Positions 7,252-14,180 of a DNA stretch of 21,442 nt are shown here, piece after piece. The translations under genes were made by a program, and so were the position numbers. How positions within the stretch are numbered: the stretch's first letter is position 1; every line of letters begins with the position of its first letter. Source of the DNA: Bacteroidales bacterium UBA4243 (GTDB taxonomy: Bacteria > Bacteroidota > Bacteroidia > Bacteroidales > F082); the NCBI GenBank assembly GCA_002396205.1, contig DGXB01000086.1, forward strand, positions 1-21,442. The letters are read 5' to 3'. The notes beneath the pieces are model-generated. The model did not search any database, was not told the DNA's origin, and saw only the letters and a list, made by a program, of their open reading frames with translations.

Positions 7252-7657
7252 GGTTTTTGCCGTTATCGATACTAATGTGATTGTATCTGCTTTGTTATCG
7301 AGAAATAACAGAGAGTCAAACACAGCAAAGATTTTCGATGCTGTTCTTGATGGGAAAATAACTCCTTTGTATAATTACGAGATTCTTGATGAATATGTGG
7401 AAGTATTAGGCCGTAGCAAATTCCCGTTTCGAAAGGAAGATGTTGACTTGGTGGAGACTCTTATGAGAACGGTAGGCATTAGATTGGAACGGACCACCAC
7501 CTTCGAAGGTGTTTTCCCCGACCCGAAAGACATTGTCTTTTATGAAGTTACGCTCAGCAAGGACGATGCCTATTTGGTCACGGGAAACATCAAGCATTTC
7601 CCGAAGAAGCCTTTTGTGGTTACGCCAGCCGAAATGGTGGAAATACTAAGATTATAA
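7238..7657 (+). CDS. PIN-domain toxin, COG1569-type (139 aa)
   Basis: This is a probable Mg-dependent ribonuclease toxin of the family annotated as putative toxin-antitoxin component, PIN family. Acidic residues expected in a PIN active site are present: D11 in VIDTNVIVSALL, E48 in YEILDEY, D95/D98 in FPDPKD, and D109/D110 in LSKDDAYLVTGN. The LVTGN-x-KHF motif is characteristic of the COG1569 group. It covers the whole domain with no sign of truncation. The ATG at 7238 overlaps the antitoxin 3' end by 14 bases, which supports both this start and coupling. The target RNA cannot be inferred. A 61-bp gap follows, with no clear terminator, before the response regulator. Confidence 0.88.
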   Translation: MERNKVFAVIDTNVIVSALLSRNNRESNTAKIFDAVLDGKITPLYNYEILDEYVEVLGRSKFPFRKEDVDLVETLMRTVGIRLERTTTFEGVFPDPKDIVFYEVTLSKDDAYLVTGNIKHFPKKPFVVTPAEMVEILRL

Positions 7658-7718
7658 CGTCTCTCGTCCCTCAGTCCCGCGTCAAAAAACTGAACAACTA
7701 AAAACAGACAACTGAAAA

Positions 7719-9089
7719 ATGCCCAAACTCAAATCAAAAATCCTCGTCGTCGACGACAACGCCGGCATCCGGTCGGCACTGAATATCCTGCTGCCCATGC
7801 GCTTTGCCGAGGTCGAACTTATCGCCTCGCCCAAGGTGCTGATGGAGGCGATGCGCCAATTCAAGCCCGACGCGGTGCTCTTGGACATGAACTTCGAGAC
7901 CGACACCAACACGGGCAACGAAGGCCTCTTTTGGCTCTCCGAACTCAAACGCAACTTCCCCGAGGTGGAGGTGGTGCTCTTCACGGCCTACGCCGACATT
8001 GCTCTCGCCGTGGAAGGCATGAAACGCGGTGCTTTCGACTTCGTGGTGAAGCCATGGGACAATGCCAAACTGCTCGCCACCCTCGAAACGGCCTGCAAGA
8101 AACATCGTGTAGGGACACATTCTGTAGGGACACATCGAATGTGTCCGCCCTACACCAACGCCACGCCACCCATGCAATGGGGCAAGAGCGAGGCGATGAA
8201 AAACCTCCGTCACATGGTGGAAATGGCCGCCCCGACCGATGCCACGGTGCTTATCTTAGGCGAAAATGGTACTGGTAAGGACGTGTTGGCCAACGAGATA
8301 CATCGTCTCTCCAACCGTTCAGCCAAACCGATGGTGAGCGTCGATATTGGGGCCATCACCGAGACGCTGTTCGAGAGCGAGATGTTCGGTCATGTGAAAG
8401 GTGCCTTCACCGACGCCCACGCCGACCACATCGGCAAGTTTGAGCAGGCCAACGGCACCACGCTCTTCTTGGACGAAATCGGCAACATCCCGCTCACCCA
8501 GCAGGCCAAGCTGCTACGCGTCATCCAAAACCGCACCATCACCCGCGTGGGCGACACGAGGCCTATCCCCATCGACATCCGCTTGATTTGCGCCACCAAC
8601 ATGGACCTCGCCAAGATGGTCAAAGAGGGACGTTTTCGCGAGGACTTGTTCTACCGCATCAATACGATGGTGCTGCAACTGCCGCCTTTGCGCGAGCGAA
8701 AGGATGAAATCGTCTCGTTGTCAGAGCTTTTCATCAAGCAATATGCCACCAAATACCACCGCACGGCCAATAGCCTCTCCGACGAGGCGCGGAAACTGTT
8801 GCTGCGCTGTCGCTGGAGTGGCAACATCCGCGAGTTGCAAGGCTGCATCGAGAAGGCGGTCATCTATTCCGAGTCGGAGCAGATTCAGGCAGCCGACCTG
8901 CAAATCCGTGCCAGCGAACTGATGGAAGAGAAAACGCCGAAGCTGAAAAACGAGACCCTCGAAAGTGCTGAGGAACAAGTCATCCGCAATGCCATGAGGC
9001 AATACAACGGCAACCTCACACTCGTTGCCAAAGCATTGAAAATCAGTCGTCCGACCTTGTATAGTCGCTTGAAGAAATACGGGATATGA
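7719..9089 (+). CDS. Sigma-54-dependent NtrC-family response regulator (456 aa)
   Basis: The protein has receiver, AAA+ and Fis-type DNA-binding domains in that order. The receiver (about 5-125) keeps the acidic pair D12/D13, phospho-acceptor D56, T89 and K111. The AAA+ domain (about 155-390) has Walker A GENGTGKD (181-188), a sigma-54 contact loop GAFTDA (228-233), Walker B TLFLDEIGN (248-256), and the arginine-rich LREDLFYRI/LPPLRERKDE region in the form FREDLFYRI. The C-terminal helix-turn-helix is LVAKALKISRPTLYSRLKKY. GAFTDA replaces GAFTGA, a variant I associate with Bacteroidota homologues. Residues 130-145 (VGTHSVGTHRMCPPY) are encoded by a palindromic repeat lying between the domains. 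The gene overlaps the kinase gene by four bases (ATGA). It probably activates envelope or export genes from -24/-12 promoters; no convincing site was found upstream of the permeases in the window. Confidence 0.93.
   Translation: MPKLKSKILVVDDNAGIRSALNILLPMRFAEVELIASPKVLMEAMRQFKPDAVLLDMNFETDTNTGNEGLFWLSELKRNFPEVEVVLFTAYADIALAVEGMKRGAFDFVVKPWDNAKLLATLETACKKHRVGTHSVGTHRMCPPYTNATPPMQWGKSEAMKNLRHMVEMAAPTDATVLILGENGTGKDVLANEIHRLSNRSAKPMVSVDIGAITETLFESEMFGHVKGAFTDAHADHIGKFEQANGTTLFLDEIGNIPLTQQAKLLRVIQNRTITRVGDTRPIPIDIRLICATNMDLAKMVKEGRFREDLFYRINTMVLQLPPLRERKDEIVSLSELFIKQYATKYHRTANSLSDEARKLLLRCRWSGNIRELQGCIEKAVIYSESEQIQAADLQIRASELMEEKTPKLKNETLESAEEQVIRNAMRQYNGNLTLVAKALKISRPTLYSRLKKYGI
8108..8154. repeat. 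Palindromic repeat inside the response regulator gene
   Basis: TGTAGGGACACAT occurs twice in tandem (8108-8120 and 8123-8135, 15-bp period) and is followed by an inverted copy, ATGTGTCCGCCCTACA (8139-8154), which differs by a three-base insertion. The unit encodes VGTHS-VGTHR-MCPPYT and stays in frame. It falls exactly in the linker between the receiver and AAA+ domains, where extra residues should be tolerated. It resembles intergenic palindromic elements but sits in coding sequence. Confidence 0.85.
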
Positions 9090-9943
9090 GCACTTGGCTG
9101 TGGATATTGGTGGTTGTGGCGGCGGTCGCCGTGGCTGTGGTGGTGACAGCCATCATCGTGCGGCGGCGTGACACCCGCAAGGTGACCTTCGCGATGGATG
9201 CCTTGGAGGACGGCGAGATGAATTTTCACTTCAAGGAAAACACCCGCCTCAACCGCGCCTTGAACCGCATTCGTGGCATCTTCGAGAGGCGTTCCGCCGT
9301 CGACGAGACGAACTCATGGAGCAAACTCTTCCGCGTGATGACGCACGAAATCATGAACACCGTTGCGCCCATCGCCTCGTTGAGCGACGCGCTCACCCAG
9401 GCCGACGACGTGGACATGAAGGCGGGCTTGGAGACCATCTCGGCCTCGTCGAAGGACTTGATCCGTTTTGTGGAGTCGTACCGCAACCTCTCGCAGGTGG
9501 CACCGCCCGTGCGCCAAGCTGTGATGGTCGACGAGATGATGCGCCGTGTGCTTTCGCTCAACATGGCCAAAATCGCGGAACAAGGCGCGTCATTATCGTA
9601 CCAAGCCAACACGCCCGACCTGCTCATCTATGCCGACGAAGGCCAGCTGATGCAGGTGTTCAACAACTTAATCAAGAACGCTGTGCAGGCCGGAGCCACC
9701 GTCATTCGCATCACCGCCGACCTCAACCGCGACGACCAGACCGTCATCCGCGTGATCAACAATGGCAAGGCCATCCCGCTGAGGCAAATCGAGGACATCT
9801 TTTTGCCGTTTTACACCACCAAGCCCAACGGCACGGGCATCGGCCTGAGCCTCTCGCGCCAAATCATGCTGCGCCACAACGGCGACCTCCGCCTCGAACA
9901 AAGCGACAATAATATGACAGTTTTCGCAGCGATTTTTAAATGA
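9086..9943 (+). CDS. Histidine kinase with minimal sensor region (285 aa)
   Basis: This is the partner kinase of the overlapping sigma-54 regulator. A single membrane helix (about residues 4-25) is followed directly by a short linker and the phospho-acceptor motif RVMTHEIMNTVAPI (H87). The ATPase domain has the N box NNLIKNAVQAG (N194, N198), the G1-like sequence VINNGKAIP (about 223-231), the F box FLPFYTTK (239-246) and the G2 box GTGIGLSLS (249-257). The usual G1 aspartate is replaced by asparagine. There is no periplasmic sensor domain and no recognisable PAS or HAMP domain, so the protein is much shorter than most kinases of this pairing. It may sense through membrane or protein contacts, or have lost its sensor. 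Start 9086 is supported by the ATGA overlap; no longer in-frame start is apparent. Confidence 0.9.
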   Translation: MSTWLWILVVVAAVAVAVVVTAIIVRRRDTRKVTFAMDALEDGEMNFHFKENTRLNRALNRIRGIFERRSAVDETNSWSKLFRVMTHEIMNTVAPIASLSDALTQADDVDMKAGLETISASSKDLIRFVESYRNLSQVAPPVRQAVMVDEMMRRVLSLNMAKIAEQGASLSYQANTPDLLIYADEGQLMQVFNNLIKNAVQAGATVIRITADLNRDDQTVIRVINNGKAIPLRQIEDIFLPFYTTKPNGTGIGLSLSRQIMLRHNGDLRLEQSDNNMTVFAAIFK

Positions 9944-9996
9944 TATTTGTTTATTGTAAAATATTATAAATCAATATTATAAGTTGAAATTGATAT

Positions 9997-10050
9997 TCTG
10001 ATAATGGGCTAAAACCGAAAAAAAAAATGAAGTTTTAGCCCATTATCCGA
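9997..10050. terminator. Strong hairpin after the two-component pair (probable terminator or attenuator)
   Basis: ATAATGGGCTAAAAC (10001-10015) pairs perfectly with 10032-10046, extended by G10000-C10047 and two more pairs beyond one mismatch. The 16-nt loop contains ten consecutive A. A T5 run follows at about 10054 but is not adjacent to the stem. It lies in the 228-bp gap between the kinase and the first secreted protein and is the only structured element seen there. The long uninterrupted stem fits termination, possibly in both directions; a regulatory hairpin is an alternative. Confidence 0.55.
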
Positions 10051-10171
10051 ACATTTTTCCAGGCCTTTGTGTGAAAAGGATGGATTTTTTTCCCTCTTGT
10101 GTTATTATTTGTCAATTGGCTGCACCTAATTAGATATTATTAAAGACAAACTATCTAAATCTGCGAAAAAC

Positions 10172-12193
10172 ATGATAAGAGTAATTATTACTATTGCGGT
10201 GGCTATCCTGCTTTCATTCAATGGATTGGCACAAAATCGCGCTGTCTTGCTTCACGAATCCTTTGACGGTAACTCCATCCCTGCCGGATGGTCGACCATG
10301 GGCGAAGGCGGCAACAACTGGGTCGTTTCCCGTACGAACAATGCAGGCGGCACGCCCAACGAGATGGAACTGCAATTTTCTCCATATTTCACTGGCATGG
10401 CGCGCTTGGTCACTCCAGCTTTCGACTTGACGGGCGTGAGCGGCGTGACATTTACGTTCAACCACTCCTACGAGCATTTCTACGGTTCCAACGACATGGG
10501 CATTGCGACCTCGTCCGATGGCGGCGTCACCTGGAACGAGTGCTGGCGCCACACCTACAATTCATCGTCGGTTTACCATGTGCTTGAGTCGATCGAATCG
10601 CCCGACATGGGGCAGCCCAACGTGCAGTTCTGCGTGTTCGTCGATACCGACAGCCACCAGTTCATCCAATGGTTTTTCGACGACATCGAAATCATCAGCA
10701 ATACGAACAATGATTTGGGCCTCACGAGGTTGGCATTTCCGGCTACGCTTCCCTACGGCGAAACGAATCTTGGCGTGAAGGTGCTCAACTACGGCACCGA
10801 TGCCATCACTTCGGTCGAGTTGAGTTATCAGGTTGACGGTCAGGAGCCTGTGGCAGAGACTTTCTCGGTTAACATCCCTTATATGACCACCGACGTGCTG
10901 ACCTTCAATACTCCCGTCGACCTTGGTTTGGGCCAACACGACTGTGTTTTCAAAATACTGGAAGTCAATGGCGCGGAAGGCGACGACAACGACGAAAACA
11001 ATGAGCTCGCCCTGACCCTCACTGTGGTTCACGCCATTGGCGAAAGGAATGTGATGATTGAGAGTTTCTCGTCGTCGACGTGCGGCCCGTGCGTGGATAA
11101 CAACGAGGCTTTGCACCAGCTTTGCGAGGACTATGCTGGGCAGTTCGCCTTCGTGAAGTATCCCACTTTTGGAGATCGATACCACACCTCCGAAAGCGAT
11201 ACCCGTTTCTATTATTATAACGTGGTGGGCGTCCCCCAAGCCTTCCTCGATGGCGTCGACCAAGGCGAAAATCCGGTGCTGTCCACCAATTTCGAACCCA
11301 TGTTGGAGCAGGTGGCGCTGTTCGACATCCGCAGCTCGTTCTCCATGCAAGGCAGCACCATCAAGGTGGTGGCCGACATCATGCCTTTCGTCGACCAAAA
11401 CGCCCGTGTTTTCGTTTCGGTGAACGAAAAAAGGACGGTCAACAACACAGGCAGCAACGGCGAGACGGAGTTTTTCCACGTCATGATGAAGATGCTCCCC
11501 GATGCCCAAGGCACGCAAGTGAATTTCACCGTGGGCGAGGAGCAACACTTTGAGTTTGAATACGATATGGCTTCTACCCATGTCGAGGAAATGAACGATT
11601 TGGAAGTGGCTGTCTGGGTTCAGAACCATGCCACCAAGGAGATTTACAACAGCCGTTTCGCATACGAATACACCGACGAGCATCCATATTCAGTGCAAAA
11701 TCTGAAGGCCGAGGAGGAGGATGGTGTGTATTGCCATTGCCTCCTTGTTTCGTGGGATGCCCCTTCGCAAGGCACGCCGACGGGTTACAATGTGTATGTA
11801 AACAACGTTTTGGTTGCGGAAGCCACCACTGAAAACGAATATGAGTTTACGTTCCAACCGGAAAAGCTATATGTCATTGAAGTTCAGTCGATTTATGGAG
11901 AAGGCAAGACCTCAGTGAAACAAATCGTGACGTTCCAAGAGACGCAGTCAGTTGACGAGACGGAGAATGTCGGGTTCGTGGTTTATCCCAATCCTTCCAA
12001 CGGCCAATTTAATTTTGACCTCGGCGAAGGCCAATGGAACGTGGAAGTCTTCGACCTTATGGGCCGTCAAGTTTATGAGGGCAATCATAAAGGCCAATCA
12101 GTCATCGACCTCGGCCAATGCCCCAAGGGATTGTATTTTATGAAAGCCATGAGCGATGGTCGCGAAGTGACGACGAAGCTGATGATACAATAA
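10172..12193 (+). CDS. Secreted Omp28-like thioredoxin-fold protein with T9SS sorting domain (673 aa)
   Basis: A signal peptide (about residues 1-21, ending GLAQ) is followed by a jelly-roll/MAM-like choice-of-anchor domain (about 25-177; ESFDGNSIPAGWS, WFFDDIEI). Next come a CARDB-like domain (about 180-288) and an Omp28-type thioredoxin-like domain with SSSTCGPC (C304, C307) and GVPQAFLDG. An Omp28 C-terminal beta region precedes a fibronectin-III-like domain (about 505-590, LVSWDAP-GYNVYVN). A T9SS type A sorting domain (about 600-673) begins VYPNPSNGQ and contains CPKGLYF. The protein should cross the outer membrane by T9SS and be anchored or released at the surface. CGPC is the classical thioredoxin redox motif, so redox activity is possible but unproven in this family. 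It is the first of three adjacent genes with nearly identical sorting domains. Confidence 0.88.
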   Translation: MIRVIITIAVAILLSFNGLAQNRAVLLHESFDGNSIPAGWSTMGEGGNNWVVSRTNNAGGTPNEMELQFSPYFTGMARLVTPAFDLTGVSGVTFTFNHSYEHFYGSNDMGIATSSDGGVTWNECWRHTYNSSSVYHVLESIESPDMGQPNVQFCVFVDTDSHQFIQWFFDDIEIISNTNNDLGLTRLAFPATLPYGETNLGVKVLNYGTDAITSVELSYQVDGQEPVAETFSVNIPYMTTDVLTFNTPVDLGLGQHDCVFKILEVNGAEGDDNDENNELALTLTVVHAIGERNVMIESFSSSTCGPCVDNNEALHQLCEDYAGQFAFVKYPTFGDRYHTSESDTRFYYYNVVGVPQAFLDGVDQGENPVLSTNFEPMLEQVALFDIRSSFSMQGSTIKVVADIMPFVDQNARVFVSVNEKRTVNNTGSNGETEFFHVMMKMLPDAQGTQVNFTVGEEQHFEFEYDMASTHVEEMNDLEVAVWVQNHATKEIYNSRFAYEYTDEHPYSVQNLKAEEEDGVYCHCLLVSWDAPSQGTPTGYNVYVNNVLVAEATTENEYEFTFQPEKLYVIEVQSIYGEGKTSVKQIVTFQETQSVDETENVGFVVYPNPSNGQFNFDLGEGQWNVEVFDLMGRQVYEGNHKGQSVIDLGQCPKGLYFMKAMSDGREVTTKLMIQ

Positions 12194-12234
12194 GTCTATA
12201 TAATTCACACAATACTAACAAATTAATTACTACA

Positions 12235-13062
12235 ATGAAGAAATTGTTTCTAATCCCCATGGTTGCAGCCTTATTGTTGGCTGGCCAGCAAGCCTTCGCC
12301 TATGAATTTGAGGTGGACGGCATCTACTACAACAAACTCGTTCACGAGGACCCTAATGGAGGTTGTGGCGAAACCACGCTCTCGGTCCAAAATGCTGACC
12401 ACGATGGCACTTATTCGGGCGACGTTGTCATCCCCGAAACGGTTGAATTCGATGGTCAAATCTTCCGAGTCACCAGCATTGGCATCAAGGCTTTCAACAA
12501 TTGTCCGGACCTCACCAGCGTCAGTTTGCCCTACAATATCAACGTAATCAACTACATGGCTTTTGGCAACTGCCCTCAACTGAAGGAGATTGTGCTTCCG
12601 GAAACCATGACGCTTATGGACGAATACGCCTTTTACGGCTGCCAGCAATTGCAATTCATCTACATTAGCAACACCATGCCTTTCACCATCGAGCCAGCGT
12701 CGTTTGGTGGCATCAACACCAGTTACCAGATTGTGGTGCCCTGCGACTGCCTGCCGGCTTTCGACAGCGATACCCTTTGGCGTATCCTTCCTCTGATCGA
12801 CGACTGCGGTAACATCGGCATCGTCGAAAACGAGCCTGCCGTTTTGGATGTCTATCCCAACCCTTCCAATGGTCAAGTCAACCTCAATCTCGGCGAAGGC
12901 CGTTGGGACATTGAAGTTTACGACCTCACGGGTCGCGTGGTATACAGAGGCCGTCACGAAAGCCAGTCGCTCCTCGACCTTGGTCAATGCCCGAAGGGAT
13001 TGTATTTCCTGAAGGCCACAAACGATGGCCATGAGGTTACGGCCAAACTGACAATCCAATGA
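12235..13062 (+). CDS. Secreted BspA-type leucine-rich-repeat protein with T9SS sorting domain (275 aa)
   Basis: I take the start at 12235, where MKKLFLIPMVAALLLAGQQA gives a clean signal peptide cleaved near residue 22; the frame is also open further upstream, but that part overlaps the preceding gene. A few BspA/LRR_5 repeats follow (about 60-150): VTSIGIKAFNNCPDLTSVSL, then INYMAFGNCPQLKEIVLPET, then DEYAFYGCQQLQFIYI. The T9SS type A sorting domain spans about 203-275 (VYPNPSNGQ, VYDLTGR, CPKGLYF). BspA-type repeats are found in surface adhesins of oral and gut Bacteroidota. With so few repeats this is a small member, and a binding partner cannot be predicted. It lies 41 bp after the preceding gene and 50 bp before the next, so a shared transcript is likely. 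Confidence 0.87.
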   Translation: MKKLFLIPMVAALLLAGQQAFAYEFEVDGIYYNKLVHEDPNGGCGETTLSVQNADHDGTYSGDVVIPETVEFDGQIFRVTSIGIKAFNNCPDLTSVSLPYNINVINYMAFGNCPQLKEIVLPETMTLMDEYAFYGCQQLQFIYISNTMPFTIEPASFGGINTSYQIVVPCDCLPAFDSDTLWRILPLIDDCGNIGIVENEPAVLDVYPNPSNGQVNLNLGEGRWDIEVYDLTGRVVYRGRHESQSLLDLGQCPKGLYFLKATNDGHEVTAKLTIQ

Positions 13063-13112
13063 TCTGAATGTTCAAGCAGAAATAAATAGCTACTGATTTA
13101 AACTTTACAAAA

Positions 13113-14084
13113 ATGAAGAAAAATTTCTTTTTACTTATCGCTGCCATGCTCGCCATGCCTGTGATGTTTGCTCAAACCAAGAACGTGGCTCGCGAGTGCG
13201 TGCTTTTTGAACTGATGACCGGCATCTATTGTGGCAACTGCCCTGGTGCCGAAGAAGGCATCGCCGACATGATTGCAGATGGCATGGCCATTGCGCCTGT
13301 GTGCTATCAAGACGACTATTTCTCGGAGCCTTCGCTCTACACCGACGAGATACAGCGTCGCGTCGACTATTATCCCCATGCCGGTTGCCCCACGCTGATT
13401 GTGGATGGCATGAACAGCCTGCCTGGTGGCGGCAGCAACACCTATTATTACTACCAGCCCTACTACCAAAACCGCATTGGCGTGACCAGCCCGTTCACCA
13501 TCAACATGACTTTGGATGCCATTGGAGGAGACCTCTATCGAGTCGTCTGCCAAGTGGAGCAAGTTGGCGATTGCAGCGGTGACGACGTGCGTGTGTTCAT
13601 CGCCCTCACGCAAGACCATTTGGCCTATTCGTGGCAAGGCATGAGCGAGTTGAACCACCTCGTCCGCGACCTCATCCCCACCGAGGAAGGCACGCCTTTC
13701 GTCGGCCCCAAGATGGATGTCATTGAGGAGTTCGAGATCGCCTATCCGCTTGAGGACTGCCATCTTGTGGCTTGGGTGCAGAACTATGTCGGCAACAAGG
13801 AAGTCTACCAAGCCGTGATGTTTGAGACCTCGTTGGCTGAAGTCCTCGAAAGTGAGATGGCGACCAATGCCGTCTATCCCAATCCATCGAACGGTGCTTT
13901 CAACCTCAACCTCGGCGAAGGCCAATGGGACGTTGAAGTCTACGACATCACGGGCCGCAAGGTCTACGAAAACCGTCACGAAGGCAATTCCGCCCTCGAC
14001 CTTGCCAAATGCCCGAAAGGCGTGTATTTCCTGAAAGCCAAGAACGAAAGCGAGGAAATCACGAGCAAGATGGTGATCCGTTAA
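13113..14084 (+). CDS. Secreted Omp28-like protein with CGNC motif and T9SS sorting domain (323 aa)
   Basis: A signal peptide (about residues 1-20, ending MFAQ) precedes an Omp28-type thioredoxin-like domain beginning ECVLFELMTGIYCGNCPGAE, with C40 and C43 in CGNC. The order of elements after that (HAGCPTLIVDG, then an Omp28 C-terminal beta domain with VFIALTQDHLAYSW) parallels the central part of the gene at 10172. The T9SS type A sorting domain spans about 251-323 (VYPNPSNGA, VYDITGR, CPKGVYF). It is a compact version without the jelly-roll, CARDB and Fn3 domains. The CXXC pair could support disulfide chemistry or only structure. An intrinsic terminator follows within 30 bases, so this is probably the last gene of the secreted-protein transcript. 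Confidence 0.88.
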   Translation: MKKNFFLLIAAMLAMPVMFAQTKNVARECVLFELMTGIYCGNCPGAEEGIADMIADGMAIAPVCYQDDYFSEPSLYTDEIQRRVDYYPHAGCPTLIVDGMNSLPGGGSNTYYYYQPYYQNRIGVTSPFTINMTLDAIGGDLYRVVCQVEQVGDCSGDDVRVFIALTQDHLAYSWQGMSELNHLVRDLIPTEEGTPFVGPKMDVIEEFEIAYPLEDCHLVAWVQNYVGNKEVYQAVMFETSLAEVLESEMATNAVYPNPSNGAFNLNLGEGQWDVEVYDITGRKVYENRHEGNSALDLAKCPKGVYFLKAKNESEEITSKMVIR

Positions 14085-14110
14085 AAACCTGTTAGAGGAA
14101 AAACAAAATA

Positions 14111-14139
14111 AAGCGACTTCGGTATGAGGTCGCTTTTTT
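14111..14139 (+). terminator. Intrinsic terminator after the secreted-protein cluster
   Basis: The stem GCGACTTC (14113-14120) pairs with GAGGTCGC (14126-14133) with one G-T pair and a five-base loop. Two A-T pairs extend the base, and a run of six T ends at 14139. This is a standard rho-independent terminator placed 26 bases after the stop at 14084. Confidence 0.9.
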
Positions 14140-14154
14140 GTTGGGGAAAATTCC

Positions 14155-14162
14155 TATTTTTG
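14155..14162 (+). promoter_or_regulatory. -7 promoter box for the sialidase gene
   Basis: TATTTTTG matches the Bacteroidota -7 consensus TAnnTTTG and lies 18 bases before the start codon at 14181, just after the terminator. TTTG at 14137-14140 is only 14 bases away, closer than the usual 19-21, so the -33 element is uncertain. Confidence 0.5.
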
Positions 14163-14180
14163 CGCAAAATCTAAACGCTT

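Noticed and set aside
5161..7660. The ATPase plus toxin-antitoxin segment as a complete mobile element
   Set aside because: No integrase, transposase, attachment site or matching terminal repeats were found; only the right-hand scar with the permease relic supports an insertion.
10081..10171. A -24/-12 sigma-54 promoter upstream of the secreted-protein cluster
   Set aside because: TTGGCTGCACC looks partly similar, but no GC doublet occurs at the required 10-base distance; other gaps also gave no convincing site.
10562..11683. Minus-strand open frame of 373 codons opposite the Omp28-like gene
   Set aside because: It is a shadow frame in GC-biased codons; the plus strand encodes a signal peptide, recognisable domains and a sorting domain.
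12118..12234. Upstream extension of the BspA-type gene to 12118
   Set aside because: It would overlap the preceding gene by 76 bases and bury the signal peptide that starts cleanly at 12235.
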